Origin: Sipunculus nudus | Taxonomy: Eukaryota > Annelida > Sipuncula > Golfingiida > Sipunculidae | Direction of reading: 5' to 3' | Assembly: GCA_026874595.1 (NCBI GenBank) | Contig: CM049311.1 | Coordinates: 43,155,676-43,219,675, forward strand | DNA: 64,000 nt | In this document: piece by piece, positions 1 to 10,395 of the stretch | How positions within the stretch are numbered: the stretch's first letter is position 1 | Layout of the letters: the number at the start of each line of letters is the position of its first letter | Notes under the pieces: model-generated | What the model was told of the DNA's origin: nothing | Seen by the model: the letters and a program-made list of their open reading frames with translations, nothing else | Databases searched by the model: none | Made by a program: the position numbers and the translations under genes

Positions 1-494
1 TATATTTTAGTGTGTGCCAGTATAGCTGGTAAAACATGTTTTTAGCCTATTTCAGTATTTGTATTTGTAATTGCATTTTTAATATCAATGTCGTATTTAT
101 AAAAAAACCATAAAATTAAGACAGATAGGGAACTTTTTTTGTGTCATGACCCAGAAGTCTTGGTATGTAACGGCTTACAAGGGTGGGGTCCTTGCTTTGG
201 CCCACTGTCTGTAAAGAGATCTACAAGCAGCTTCAGATAAGATCAAGATCAAGGGAATTTGCAGACAGTGATAGCATGTGAATTTAATATATATATGGTG
301 TAAAAGATATACGAGAAAGAATACCTGTACAGAACCAGTTATTCAAGACATTTGTTCTGGTTCGCCAGCCATGGCCAATGCCATGACCAAAGCCATGGAC
401 TACGACCGTCGATACAAATAAACAGATATTTTCGCTACATGGCCTTTGAGTTGACCTTTGTCCCCGATCCCACGGTTACATGAAGTTTAACTTG
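1..494. other. No gene seen
   Basis: AT-rich sequence with no open frame that resembles a protein and no clear repeat structure. I see nothing to annotate here. Confidence 0.5.
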
Positions 495-580
495 TAAAGG
501 ATTTTATTTATAGAAAAAACAGCATTTATAGTTCCATATTCCTCTTAAATATTCCAAATTTATTGAAACATTATTGTTAC
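495..580 (+). repeat. Left arm of an outer inverted repeat around the hAT-like element
   Basis: This segment matches the reverse complement of 7254-7332. In the best part (541-580) 39 of 40 bases agree; the outer half is looser. The two arms enclose the whole hAT-like element plus flanking AT-rich DNA. The arms may be the ends of an older element into which the hAT-like element inserted, or two opposed copies of a dispersed repeat. No target duplication was found for the outer pair. Confidence 0.7.
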
Positions 581-1534
581 ATGCAAGGGTTAGTTTAAAC
601 CGATTGAAAAGACAAACAACTTTCATGCTTCATTTTATTAGCACCTACTAATAACTACAAAAAAAAAAATATGCACAAGGACCAAACGGAGAATAAATAT
701 GCTGCATCTGGGGCTTTCAAAAATACGTTATATTAAAAAAAACAGCACCTTGTATATAGATATTGAATGAAAATAGCACAAATGAATGACTGGATGAATT
801 GAATTAATCAATAAGTTGAGAATTATTGAAACTAAACACATCACCCAGTATGACATGAGGGGTTATTGATACAGGCCACCCAGCGGTCCTACTTTTCCTA
901 CTTTTTCAACACCTGTCCTACTATGTCCTACTTTTCCTACTTTTTGGACCTATATATATAAATTCCCATTTTTTTCCAAAACAAGGTTTAAAAAAATTGG
1001 ATTAAAGCTTTTTATCCTTGAAGATCTCTCATATCAAAGGATAATTTAAAGTGGAACTTCTATGATGCAGGAAACAGCAATAATATCATTGCATAGCCCC
1101 CCATAAGACAGTTGATTTCAAAAATCGTGGCAAGGAAAAGTTACTGGCTCATGCAAAAACAAAAAAACATCAGCAAATTGCAGCTTCTCTTTCAAGCAAC
1201 CAAAAAAAATTTAGCTTTCAGAGTTTTGGTGATGGTTCAAAGAGACTGAGTCTTGAATTTAGTAAACCAGGCTGTTCAAAATGGGACATGAAACTGGAGG
1301 ACAAGGTTACAAATGCTGAAATTATATGGACTTTGGAAGTGGATTACCCTATGCATCCTGTGACAAGCTAAATGAAGAAATCAAACAAATGTTTTCAGAC
1401 AGCCAAATAGCAGGATCATTCTCATTGGGACGAACAAAGGTAAGATTATTTGTATTATATAAGTAAATTATGTTTACTTGGATATTCTCATAATAAAGGC
1501 AGGCCATATTTCCACTCTCCAGGAACGGAAATAA

Positions 1535-2149
1535 GGAATGCTTATTTCCACTCCCCCTTGGGGAAGTGGTAATAAGGGATGCTTATTTCCACCTTTATGA
1601 TAAAAGCTAATACAGTCTTGAGTATTTTGGCATTTAAAATATTTATACTTGGTCTTCATTCTTTCAAGCGATAAAGGTGGTTGAATATTTGCTTTTCTTT
1701 ACAAATTCCTCTCTTAAGTACTTCTGTAGATGCAATAGGGACACACATTTTCACATTTCTAGAACCATACCATTGATTTCATCTTGAACATTCTCAGAGA
1801 TGTTACCGTGGTGTCAAAATAGGAGGAAATCACTAGAACTTTGATTAAAAGAAAAATTAAAACTATAAATGTAACATAGGACGCTTTAAGGCCATTATCA
1901 TGCACTATACTGATTAGAAAGATATGCATCTCAAAGGTAAGCCCAGTAACATTCATTTTTTACTTTTGAAATATATTTTAAATATTTTAATATTTATCCT
2001 ATAGAGCTGCTGAAAATGAATATATATTCTAACAAACGCTTATCTGTTCCATCTAACATGGGGATTGGTACCTCTTAGGGGGAGTTGAAATAAGCATCCC
2101 TTATTTCCACTCCCTGGGGGACGGGGGTTGTGTAGAAATAAGCACTTCC
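1535..2149. repeat. Foldback element inside transposase intron 1
   Basis: An arm at about 1535-1592 matches the reverse complement of about 2084-2149 with a few mismatches and small gaps; both carry a GATGCTTATTTC motif. The AT-rich middle (1593-2083) shows no protein. It lies wholly inside the intron at 1440-2357, so it does not interrupt the transposase exons. A poly(G) tract of 18 bases follows at 2265-2282. Confidence 0.65.
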
Positions 2150-3770
2150 AATAATAAATGGATAGAGGTATTATATATTTTTGTCAAAAGTGGAGGTAGT
2201 TTCTAAATATCTAGTAGGAAGGTCTTTGAATTAAAAATGTAGGGTGTGAGTGGGTGGGGATGTTGGGGGGGGGGGGGGGGGGTAGTAGAAGTTGCCAGAA
2301 AAAAAAAATTACCTTTATTTTTGGTTTTGAAAATTTATAAATTCGTTTACTTTGCAGGTTGCATATGGGATTTCACATGGACTGGGTCCATTTTTTCATG
2401 AAGAAATTGTACAAGATGTGAAGGCTAGCAGGGCCTACTACACCCTAGCTTATGATGAGTCAACAAATGATGCAGGCAACAAACAAATGGATGTACACAT
2501 CCGATATTGGAGTGAGAACACTAATTTTTCTCACCGTGTGCAGAATTTCTTTCTCAGGACCTATATCATTGACCATGCAACAGCTGATATACTCAAGGAG
2601 AAACTATTACACTGTATGAAGGAGGACAACTTAGAGCTGGGATCATTAATAATGATTTCAAGTGATGGGCCAAATGTTAACAAAAAACTTTTGGAAGAAA
2701 TGGATGTACATTTGAGAAAAAATGGCTTGAATTCTCCTGCTAGGATTGGGACTTGTAACCTTCACATTGTTCAAAATTCCTTTGGCTATGGAATTCAGAA
2801 TGTTTCAGAGTGGTAAATTGAGGAATTCATTGATGCAGTTTTCAAATATTTCCACAAGTTTGCTGCAAGGAAGGAAGATTTCAAGGCCAATCAGGAGCGG
2901 TTGGAAGTGAAAGAGACCTTATTCCTTCGATATGTCAGCAACAGATGGCTCTCTCTTGTTCCAGTCTTGGAGAGAGTTAGTAATCAATGGGATTCTCTGA
3001 AAGAATACTTCCTTACATTTATCCAATCAAAGCAATCTCATGAAACCAAATAATTTTACTACAAAATCATACATGAGGGTTTGAAGGATCCTGTGACTCT
3101 GACAAGGCTGCAGTTTCTTAAATCTGTTGGGGATATATACACAAAGTTCCTTACCATGATGCAGACTGAAGGACCACTCATACATGTTCTGTATGATGAG
3201 CTCTTGGACCTTGTTACCAAACTTATGGACATATTTGTCAAACCAGAGTTGCTGGAAGATCCAACTGGACCATCTATCACCAAAATTGACCTCACTGGGA
3301 CTAAAAACTTGCTCAAGCCTGGCAAGTTTAAACTTGGAACACTTACATCAGATTGTCTTAAACGATTAGCACATAAGTATGTGGAAGCCTTTAGACTGGA
3401 TGCTAGGAATTTCTTAGTGACCATCACAACATACCTTGTGGAGAGACTGCCTTTTGACAACTCATTACTGAAGCATGTCCAGTGCCTTCATCCGTTACTG
3501 AGGACAGGTAACAACTCGACAGAAAGCATTAAGAAGGTAGCACAGAAGATGCCCATGGTAGTGTCAAGGAAAGAGATTGACAGTTTGCTTGATGAGTGGA
3601 GGTTGTGTGCCAGTGCTGATATTGCAAAGGATACTTTCATAGAGACAGAAGGTGTAAACTCATCTGGTGAGCCATTTATTACTTACAAGCGGATTGACTC
3701 CTACTGGCAATCAGTTCTTGCCCAGGTTGACCATGCTGGACATTCAAAGTACCCAATCTTGGCAAGACAG

Positions 3771-5835
3771 GTTAAGGTGGCAGGACTGGTCCCCCCCCCC
3801 ACCTGACCTGACTTTGTTTCAGTTTTTCCTTTGCATGGAACAATCTAATGCTTTAATACCCCCTAAAGTATACATTTTCTGAAAGCTAAGAAAATTCTCT
3901 ATAGTTTGGTGATAATAAACTTTGTTTCCGAGAAACAGGTTTGAATTTGTAAGAATTTTAATTAAATTTTAATTTTTAACAAAAAATCGTTTATTCCAGC
4001 ACAACTTAAGCAGATACAGAAAATCTTCTTAAATAAATCGGGAATTTACATAATAATCCCCAGGAGTTTTTTTGTTTAGTGAGTTAAGTTAAAAAATTAC
4101 GATTTTACAGAGTATTTAATTTTGAAATCTTCACAAATCATTTCATTTTTTACTTTTACCTCAACAGAATCCTTCAAATTTAGTATAGGCATAAAATAAA
4201 AAAAACGCTTTTTAGAAGACATATTAACAATTATATATCTCAAAGATGATATGTTTCGAACAAGTGATTACTGAGAAATAACGCTCTAAAGATAAGGTGT
4301 TCAGGTGAAATGATGTTTCGAGAAAATGGCCAAAAACTATATTCGTAGAGATCATTCGTCCTACACACGTAAATTACCACAACTACATGTTGACAGTCAC
4401 ATGAATTTGGTCAAGACGGTGGTTCTAATCAAACCATGCTATAAAACATGAATTTATTGACTATTTTGCTTTAAAAACGTATTGAAACGATAAAAGTTTG
4501 TCCTGTCACACCAGCGACTTGTCAAACACCACGTGCATGGTCTTCAGTAGGCGGGGCTAACAGTTTTGGCCGAGTGCCAAGGTGCGCTGAGCACTCGACA
4601 ACCGGGACCCGCGGCTGAACAGGTGCATAGCCGGGCCTAATAGGTAACCTCATGTTTACACAGGAACAAGGGCAGCGGGATCTATGGCCATTCAAGGAGA
4701 ACGAAGATTGATTTACTTATCACGGTTTACATACATTATAGGTATTTGGGAGTTGACAATAGAGACGAGTTTATAACGATCATACAAATCTCGTATAAAA
4801 TAAATTATATATTTACCGACTACCGAGCGTCAACATCCGTGTCATGGAGAGTGCCTCGTATTAGTTATTATAAATAGTTGTACAATCCATGTAAAATAAA
4901 TAAAGTTTATATTTAAATCTCGCTTACACATACAAGTCATATGTGAAATCTGGACTTATTGTTTATTGGAGGAAAGTAGAACAGCGGCTGACAATATCGC
5001 GTTTAGTTGATAACTGCCAAAGTCGATAGGTGTCGGCCTCCGGTTTTCCTGCATGCGTAAACGTAGAGATGCCGTCATCTGACGATTCATCGTCGCTGGC
5101 CGTCAGTTTGATTACGGAAGTAGGTTCGGCCCGCTGAAACTTCTTGTTATCATTCAACTGCTCCAGTTTTTTAAGTGGCATTCGGGATTTGCGTCGTCGG
5201 CCCTCGTAGTTTCGTTAGGCATTGGCGTAATATTAATTTGTTGCGGTGTTGACAGAATGAATATCATAGACGTTATGGTTGGGATATGAAGCAGCTTATT
5301 ATAAAATAATTTTACGAATCTGTTGATAGGCTCAGGATATAGCAGAAATAACATGATGTCAAGTGAAAGTTTGTGTTTCGGCGTAACATACCCGACAAAA
5401 GACAGAAATGCCAATGACACTAACAGGTCATTCACAAGGACGGGTTTGTTTGCACACTAATTAGCTAGAGTTAGGGTTGCTCTCCAACGCTTATCAGATG
5501 TAGGCTCAGCTAATTAGATTGGGCAAACAAACGTCGACCGTCAGTACTTGCCACCTCCTGCACGGAGGAACTTGGCCCATGCATTAATTAAACTCTTGCA
5601 CCTCGCGATTGGCTGAATGACCCAGGTGAGGGCTTTGGGCAGAGTGATTGACAGGCCTGTGGCAGGGCTGGAGTTAGTTTACAAACACCCTGTCAACACA
5701 CCTTGGTGTTTACTGAATATAAATCACCCTTTTTCACAAAATGCAACCGGCGACCCAAAATGTGCTCAGCTGCATAAGATCCGCCCAGTATTCAATATTA
5801 CGTATACCTTTTATTGAAAAAATACCAATTTTTAG
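3771..5835. other. Transposase intron 2 with a GC-richer block and a hairpin
   Basis: This 2-kb interval separates transposase exons 2 and 3. About 4530-5720 is richer in G+C than its surroundings and contains GCGGGGC and ATTGGCTG-type sequences, as animal promoters often do. Two overlapping minus-strand frames (5154-5435 and 4963-5181) could be one small protein of about 150 residues joined by a frameshift; I do not recognise it. An imperfect inverted repeat (about 5444-5466 and 5508-5532, cores GTTTGTTTGC and TAATTAGCT) is close to it. Whether this block is an internal promoter, a minus-strand gene or an insertion cannot be told from the sequence alone. Confidence 0.4.
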
Positions 5836-6764
5836 GATTTTGACCAGTCCTGCTACCTTAAAGCAGCCCTGACTCTCAGTCATGGACAAGCTGATGTGGA
5901 AAGAGGATTTTCCATGAACAAAACTCTGGTGACAACCTCGAATGCAGGTTTAAAGGAAAATTCTATTAATGGACTCAGAACAGTGCAAAACATCGTTAAC
6001 ATGTGTGGAGAGCCTAGTAAGGTGTCGGTACATCCTAAGACAGTCCATGCTTTTAGGAATGCCTATAAATTGTACAAGGAAGTCCTTGAAAAGCAAAGGA
6101 AAGAGAAAGAAGCTGAAAAGAACAAGCAGGATTTTAGAGGACTGAAAAGGAAGGCAGATTTTAGAGAGGATTTGTTGAAACAGCAGTCTGTACTGCAGAA
6201 AGATATTGATGCTAGCAATGTCATTATTAAGGAAGCCAGTGAGAGATTGACAAAAGCATGCAGCAGAAAAGACATGCATGGTATCCAAGCAGCTCAAGCT
6301 TTGTTAGAATGTGGACAGAAAAAAACTGACCAAGGCCATTGAGGACATGAAACTTGTGAACAAATCAAGATAAAGATAAAGCACTAATTGTCTAGGATGA
6401 CTTTTGTTACTGAATAACACTCAGTAAGCAACTTTATTTAGATACTAGCATTTGTACACTTTAAAAGACAATCATATTTTTAAAACTCTTTAGCTTAATA
6501 TATTTAAACTCTACAATATGAAGTCTACAGGATTTATGAGATACAGAAATTTTCTTTAATTGAAAAAAGACAATCATTTTTTATGCATCAAAATCATGAT
6601 GAATAAAACCCTTAGTTAAAATGTAAAAATTATAATCCCTGTAACTGATGAATTCATTCATATTAGTATAAAATAAGTTATTTTTTTAAATTCTTGTACG
6701 TCCTACTTTTTTAAAAAAAAATGACATACTTTTCTTTATTTGGCTGCTGGGTGGCCTGTTGATA

Positions 6765-7253
6765 ATACCTGTATTTTTTTTTTAATTTCTTCCTTAAACA
6801 TGCAGACATACAGGTGTTTCTCAATTTAGTTCCAAAATGTGAAATATATGTAAAGCTGCTACACCATATTTGCATGTAAGATTTAAACACTAACACTATT
6901 CAATAATCATTAACCATATATGATTGAAATATATAAACAATAAAATAACTAATAATTTTAACAAATCAAAATACCTTAAATCTCAAATTTAAAAATGCAA
7001 TAATATCCTAGAATAATTTATCAAATGAACTACAACCACATTTTGATTCTATAAAAATGAAAATGAACACACTACTGGCCAACACGTGGGGAACAGAACC
7101 ACTGTTCGGAAACTTTCAGGTCAATGTTAATTCATGCAAGTTAAAAAAAAAAAACTTTCTTTATGTACTGGTCACATGCGTCCTACCATGCATGTTGTCC
7201 AGGCAGTCTGGCATTTAATTTAGTTTTTTACTTTAAAACCTGAGATTTCAAAG
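6765..7253. other. AT-rich flank, no gene seen
   Basis: Sequence between the right end of the hAT-like element and the right arm of the outer inverted repeat. It contains A-runs and no convincing open frame. Confidence 0.4.
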
Positions 7254-7332
7254 GTAACAATAATGTTTCAATAAATTTGGAATATTTAAAAGGATATTGG
7301 AATATAAATGGTGTTTTCTACAGAAAATCCTT
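7254..7332 (-). repeat. Right arm of the outer inverted repeat
   Basis: Reverse-complement match to 495-580, almost perfect over its first 40 bases (7254-7293). See the left arm for interpretation. Confidence 0.7.
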
Positions 7333-7490
7333 ATTTTTATTTTACTTTATTTTCTCTACACAGTTTATTCCAAAATATATACCAGTAATCCTCAGCTCTG
7401 AGGCACCAGAATACTGATACATATGATCATGGTTTTACAAAGACATCCATGGCATCAGACCTACCAAATGATCAGGGTAAGCAGGGTGAG

Positions 7491-7633
7491 CTTTCGGGGT
7501 CCGGTGATTATAAATGTGGAGTCCGAGTCCGGGTTTTACCAAGTACCGGCGGGGTACCAGTCTACATATTAAAGTGGGTACTTGATAAAACCCGGACTCG
7601 GACTCAACATTTATAATCGCCGGACCCCGAAAG
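7491..7633. repeat. Long perfect-type hairpin (57-bp arms, 29-bp loop)
   Basis: Arms 7491-7547 and 7577-7633 are complementary at 54 of 57 positions. Each contains two closely spaced copies of the motif ACTCGGACTC or its complement. Related CGGACTC motifs occur again at about 7765-7790 and 7864-7880. It looks like a small foldback element or the core of one; no flanking duplication was found. The transcript of either strand would form a stable hairpin. Confidence 0.8.
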
Positions 7634-8003
7634 AACATATAATATATATTGTAAAGATAGTAGTTCCATAACAATTATTCGCGCATAGATGTTTTACTAT
7701 TTACCCTTCTAGAATACAATACGAATGTTCTCTCATATTAGCTGTAACATCTACATGTTTGACCTCACCGGACTCCAACTCGGGACTCCGACGTATGAGT
7801 GAAGATGGCATGGGTGTAATAGAAATAATAACTTCTGAATTCATTTAGTCTTATTCTTTTTATCCGGTCTCGGACTCCACAGGAATAAATACATTTTCTC
7901 TCTATAATTTATTTTCCTTATTCATTTATAATTTATTTTTAATTGACCAAAAGGCTAATGAGAATTCAACACTCATGGATAAATTCATTCGAAGCCGTTT
8001 CTA

Positions 8004-9427
8004 GTCTCTACAACAGACGCCAGGTGCCGCGCTACTGCTTTGCATCAGTTAGTTTCTCTAACAGACGTCAAGGTGCCGCTACCGCTCTGCACCAGTACGT
8101 CTGTTATTGGACGCCATTTTTCTTAGGAACGGAAGTGTTGTTTCACTTTGGTATGCGCAAGGAATCTCCCCTACTATACCACCCTTGCATTAGACAATTA
8201 ATAGTTGATTGTTTTTGCCATACAAACAAACAATATTTTTAACTTGTCTTTATTGGGGTCTGCCGGGTCTGTGCAAGGGCAACATCCATTCTGGATTCAC
8301 CTCCAGATGCTAGGGTAGTTCCCGTTTTTCAAGATTCTTGAAAAAAATTGCGACCAATAACAGACGTACTGGTTCAGGGTGGGCACTAGTTTAGCGGCTT
8401 ACTTGTGTGTATTAGCGTGTAGACTGGTAACCCACCATATATTTGAGGTGGCGCCACCGTGTGATTGTGTACGAGTCTTAAAAGTAATGTAAACAGTGTC
8501 GCGTCCTCCGTGTTGTTTATTGCCTAATTTGTTGTTTTACCAATACGTCATTTAAGAGTTTGAATCACTGGAATCAAAATTATGGAAGAGTATAATCAAG
8601 TTTGATAAAAAAATATATATATTATATGCTCAGGCCTGCGTTTTAAAGTTCATAGCTGATGCCGTGATGGTTTGCCACGGTTTATCATACATGTATTTAT
8701 GTGACCTGCGTTGCACAAAGCAAAGACTGGCCGTAACCTAAGTGATACCGGGAGGACACGCCGCATGAAACAGAAAAGGAAACATATTAATATTTTAGCT
8801 ATAAGTTACAATATAACTGTTTTATGTGGCAGCAAACTGAAACGTATGTAAATTTGAGCCACAACACATGAAGCGGTTACTTAAGAGAGGTCCGCTTGGC
8901 GTATATTATCATGAGCTTATCTTCAGAAATACATTGGAACCGGCTTTTTCTACCTCCTTGAATGGAGATAAAAAAGAGTCGGTACCAGTCTAGATACAAG
9001 TAAGCCGCTAAACTAGTGTCGACCCTGGTTCATAGCGGTAGCGGCACCTGGCGTCTGTCGGAGAGACTATGCATCCTTACGTATGTTATTGGACGCCATT
9101 TTTCTCAAGAACGGAAGTGTCGTTTGGCATGCGCAAGGAATCCCCCCTATCATCCCACCCTTGCAATAGACCAGCAAAAGTGGATTATTTTTGCCAAACA
9201 AGCAACAATGTTGTTTACTTGTCTATTGGGGTCTGCCGGGTCTGTGCAAGGACGACATCCATTCTGGATTCACCTCCGGATGCTGGGGGGGGGGGGGGGG
9301 GGGGGGTGTTCCTTGCGCATGACAAACGACATTTCCGTTTTTCAAGATCCTTGAAAAAATGGCGTCCAATAACAGACGTACTGGTGCAGAGCAGTAGCGG
9401 CACCTGCAGCCTGTTGGAGAGATTATA
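8004..9427. mobile_element. Nested foldback structure holding two copies of one small inverted-repeat element
   Basis: Copy A (about 8095-8369) and copy B (about 9078-9381) are the same ~290-bp element. Each begins and ends with matching inverted repeats of about 50-65 bp that contain TTATTGGACGCCAT and TGCGCAAGGAA-type sequences. Copy B carries a 22-base poly(G) at 9285-9306. The flanking sequences are also inverted: about 8372-8430 matches the complement of 8975-9030 (shared TAGTTTAGCGGCTTACTTGT). A CAGACGCCAGGTGCCGC motif recurs in both orientations at 8015, 8060, 9040 and 9400. No transposase is seen, so the copies are non-autonomous. The outer arrangement suggests insertion of one element into another or an inverted duplication. 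Confidence 0.7.
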
Positions 9428-9829
9428 GCGTTTCTAGCCTGTTCCACAGGCTCCGAATGGGGGTTGCGGAGCGCAACCGTGTGTCTGTGTAAGAGACTCT
9501 AGCGTTTCGTGCCATACTGGAAATTGAGGTAGAAGGTTGGGTGTCACCAAAAGTGAACTAAAACCTGGATGTCCACAGTCCGATGCCATACTATAATCCA
9601 ACAATCAGAAGCCAAATGCCAATCCCGGATACCCTGAAACATAACATAACATAAAAAATCTTTATTTTCTGTCGGTTTTAAAAAACAATATAACATGAGC
9701 CAAATAGTGTAGACGGGGATGTAATTCCGTAGGAATTTGATGCCCAAATTGCGAAAATGACTGATTTAGCACAAACAGGATATGAACTAATTGAAAATTT
9801 TAGGTAACAAATTTTCATATCCCTCCAAC

Positions 9830-10287
9830 ACCGAAAATCCAAGATGGCCGCCTTTACCCTTGGGAATTATTGAGTGTTGGGGATATGGTGTACTTGCACA
9901 TGTAACAGAACGACGTTTTCTTAGGAATTGAATAAGATAATGCTTGCTTTCATTTTAATTGCACTTAAGCTGATGAATGAATGCAGGTTATATTTATTTT
10001 TATGCACCCTGTGACCCCAAGGAATCCAAGATGGCCACCACTGCAGTCTTAACATAGAGATAATGCTATTATACTGAAGTTGTCGCTTAAAACTTAATGA
10101 TATTGGATCGATTTTCTACGTATTATAATGTGTTCTGTCGATTGCAATTAAAAAGGAGTTTTTTTTTATGAGCTCTGTGACACCAGGAATCCAAAAGTGC
10201 GGCCATGGCAATCTTAACATAGAGATAATGATAAAACTTTATGATATTAGATAATTGGATCGATTTATACTTTTAATGTGTTCTGTT
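9830..10287 (+). repeat. Diverged tandem repeat (about 160-180 bp)
   Basis: Two or three related units contain GTGAC-CC-AGGAATCCAA, GCAATCTTAACATAGAGATAATG and TAATGTGTTCTGT (about 10010-10135 and 10178-10287). A similar CCAAGATGGCCGCC lies at 9839. The last unit is cut by the Ty3-type element that follows: sequence after that element (14257 on, CTGTTAAGTGCAACTAAA) resembles the continuation of the unit (CTGTCGATTGCAATTAAA at 10135). Confidence 0.6.
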
Positions 10288-10395
10288 TGTAACAGTGTTC
10301 AACGAAATAATAATGACCCGAGCGCCCCCTGGCGCACCTATGTATTACTACTTCTAGTCAACATGGCCGTTTCATAAACACATGGTGTTGGTGAG
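10288..10395 (+). repeat. 5' LTR remnant of Ty3-type element 1
   Basis: About 108 bp that match the start of the 3' LTR (14080 on). Similarity stops abruptly after GTTGGTGAG at 10395, where gag-derived sequence begins. It includes a GCGCCCCCTGGCGC-type motif at 10321-10336. Confidence 0.85.

Larger units (their letters stand above)
996..6342 (+). pseudogene. hAT-like transposase, three exons, broken
   Basis: Exon 1 (about 996-1439) encodes a decayed N-terminal zinc-finger-like piece ending in a K-H-rich segment, then a stretch that changes frame once near 1350. Donor AAAG|GTAAGA lies at 1439/1440. Exon 2 (2358-3770) starts after TTTGCAG and encodes the RNase H-like core: YDES near the start, DGPNVN, then C-x2-H (CNLH), as in hAT transposases. 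It carries two in-frame TAA stops (2814-2816, 3051-3053). Donor CAG|GTTAAG is at 3770/3771. Exon 3 (5836-6342) starts after TTTTTAG in the same phase and encodes a hAT C-terminal dimerisation-type motif (HGQADVERGFSMNK), then a lysine-rich tail ending in TGA. Splice phases of exons 2 and 3 agree. I infer that the protein once bound the element's ends and catalysed cut-and-paste; this copy is inactive unless the stops are assembly errors. The splice sites are inferred, not confirmed by transcripts. Confidence 0.8.
872..6758 (+). mobile_element. hAT-like DNA transposon with 6-bp target duplication, 5.9 kb
   Basis: The ends are perfect 13-bp terminal inverted repeats: CAGGCCACCCAGC at 872-884 and its complement at 6746-6758. 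A direct repeat TTGATA abuts them on the outside (866-871 and 6759-6764). Just inside the ends are several TCCTACTTTT motifs (about 888-945 and 6699-6712). The interior holds a spliced transposase pseudogene with hAT features. Most hAT elements make 8-bp duplications; here only 6 bp are visible, as reported for a minority of hAT-type groups. Both ends are preserved, so the copy is full length although its transposase frame is broken. Confidence 0.85.

Noticed and set aside
9016-9447. Overlapping frames rich in glycine or proline on both strands
   Set aside because: They arise from the 22-base poly(G) in a foldback element.
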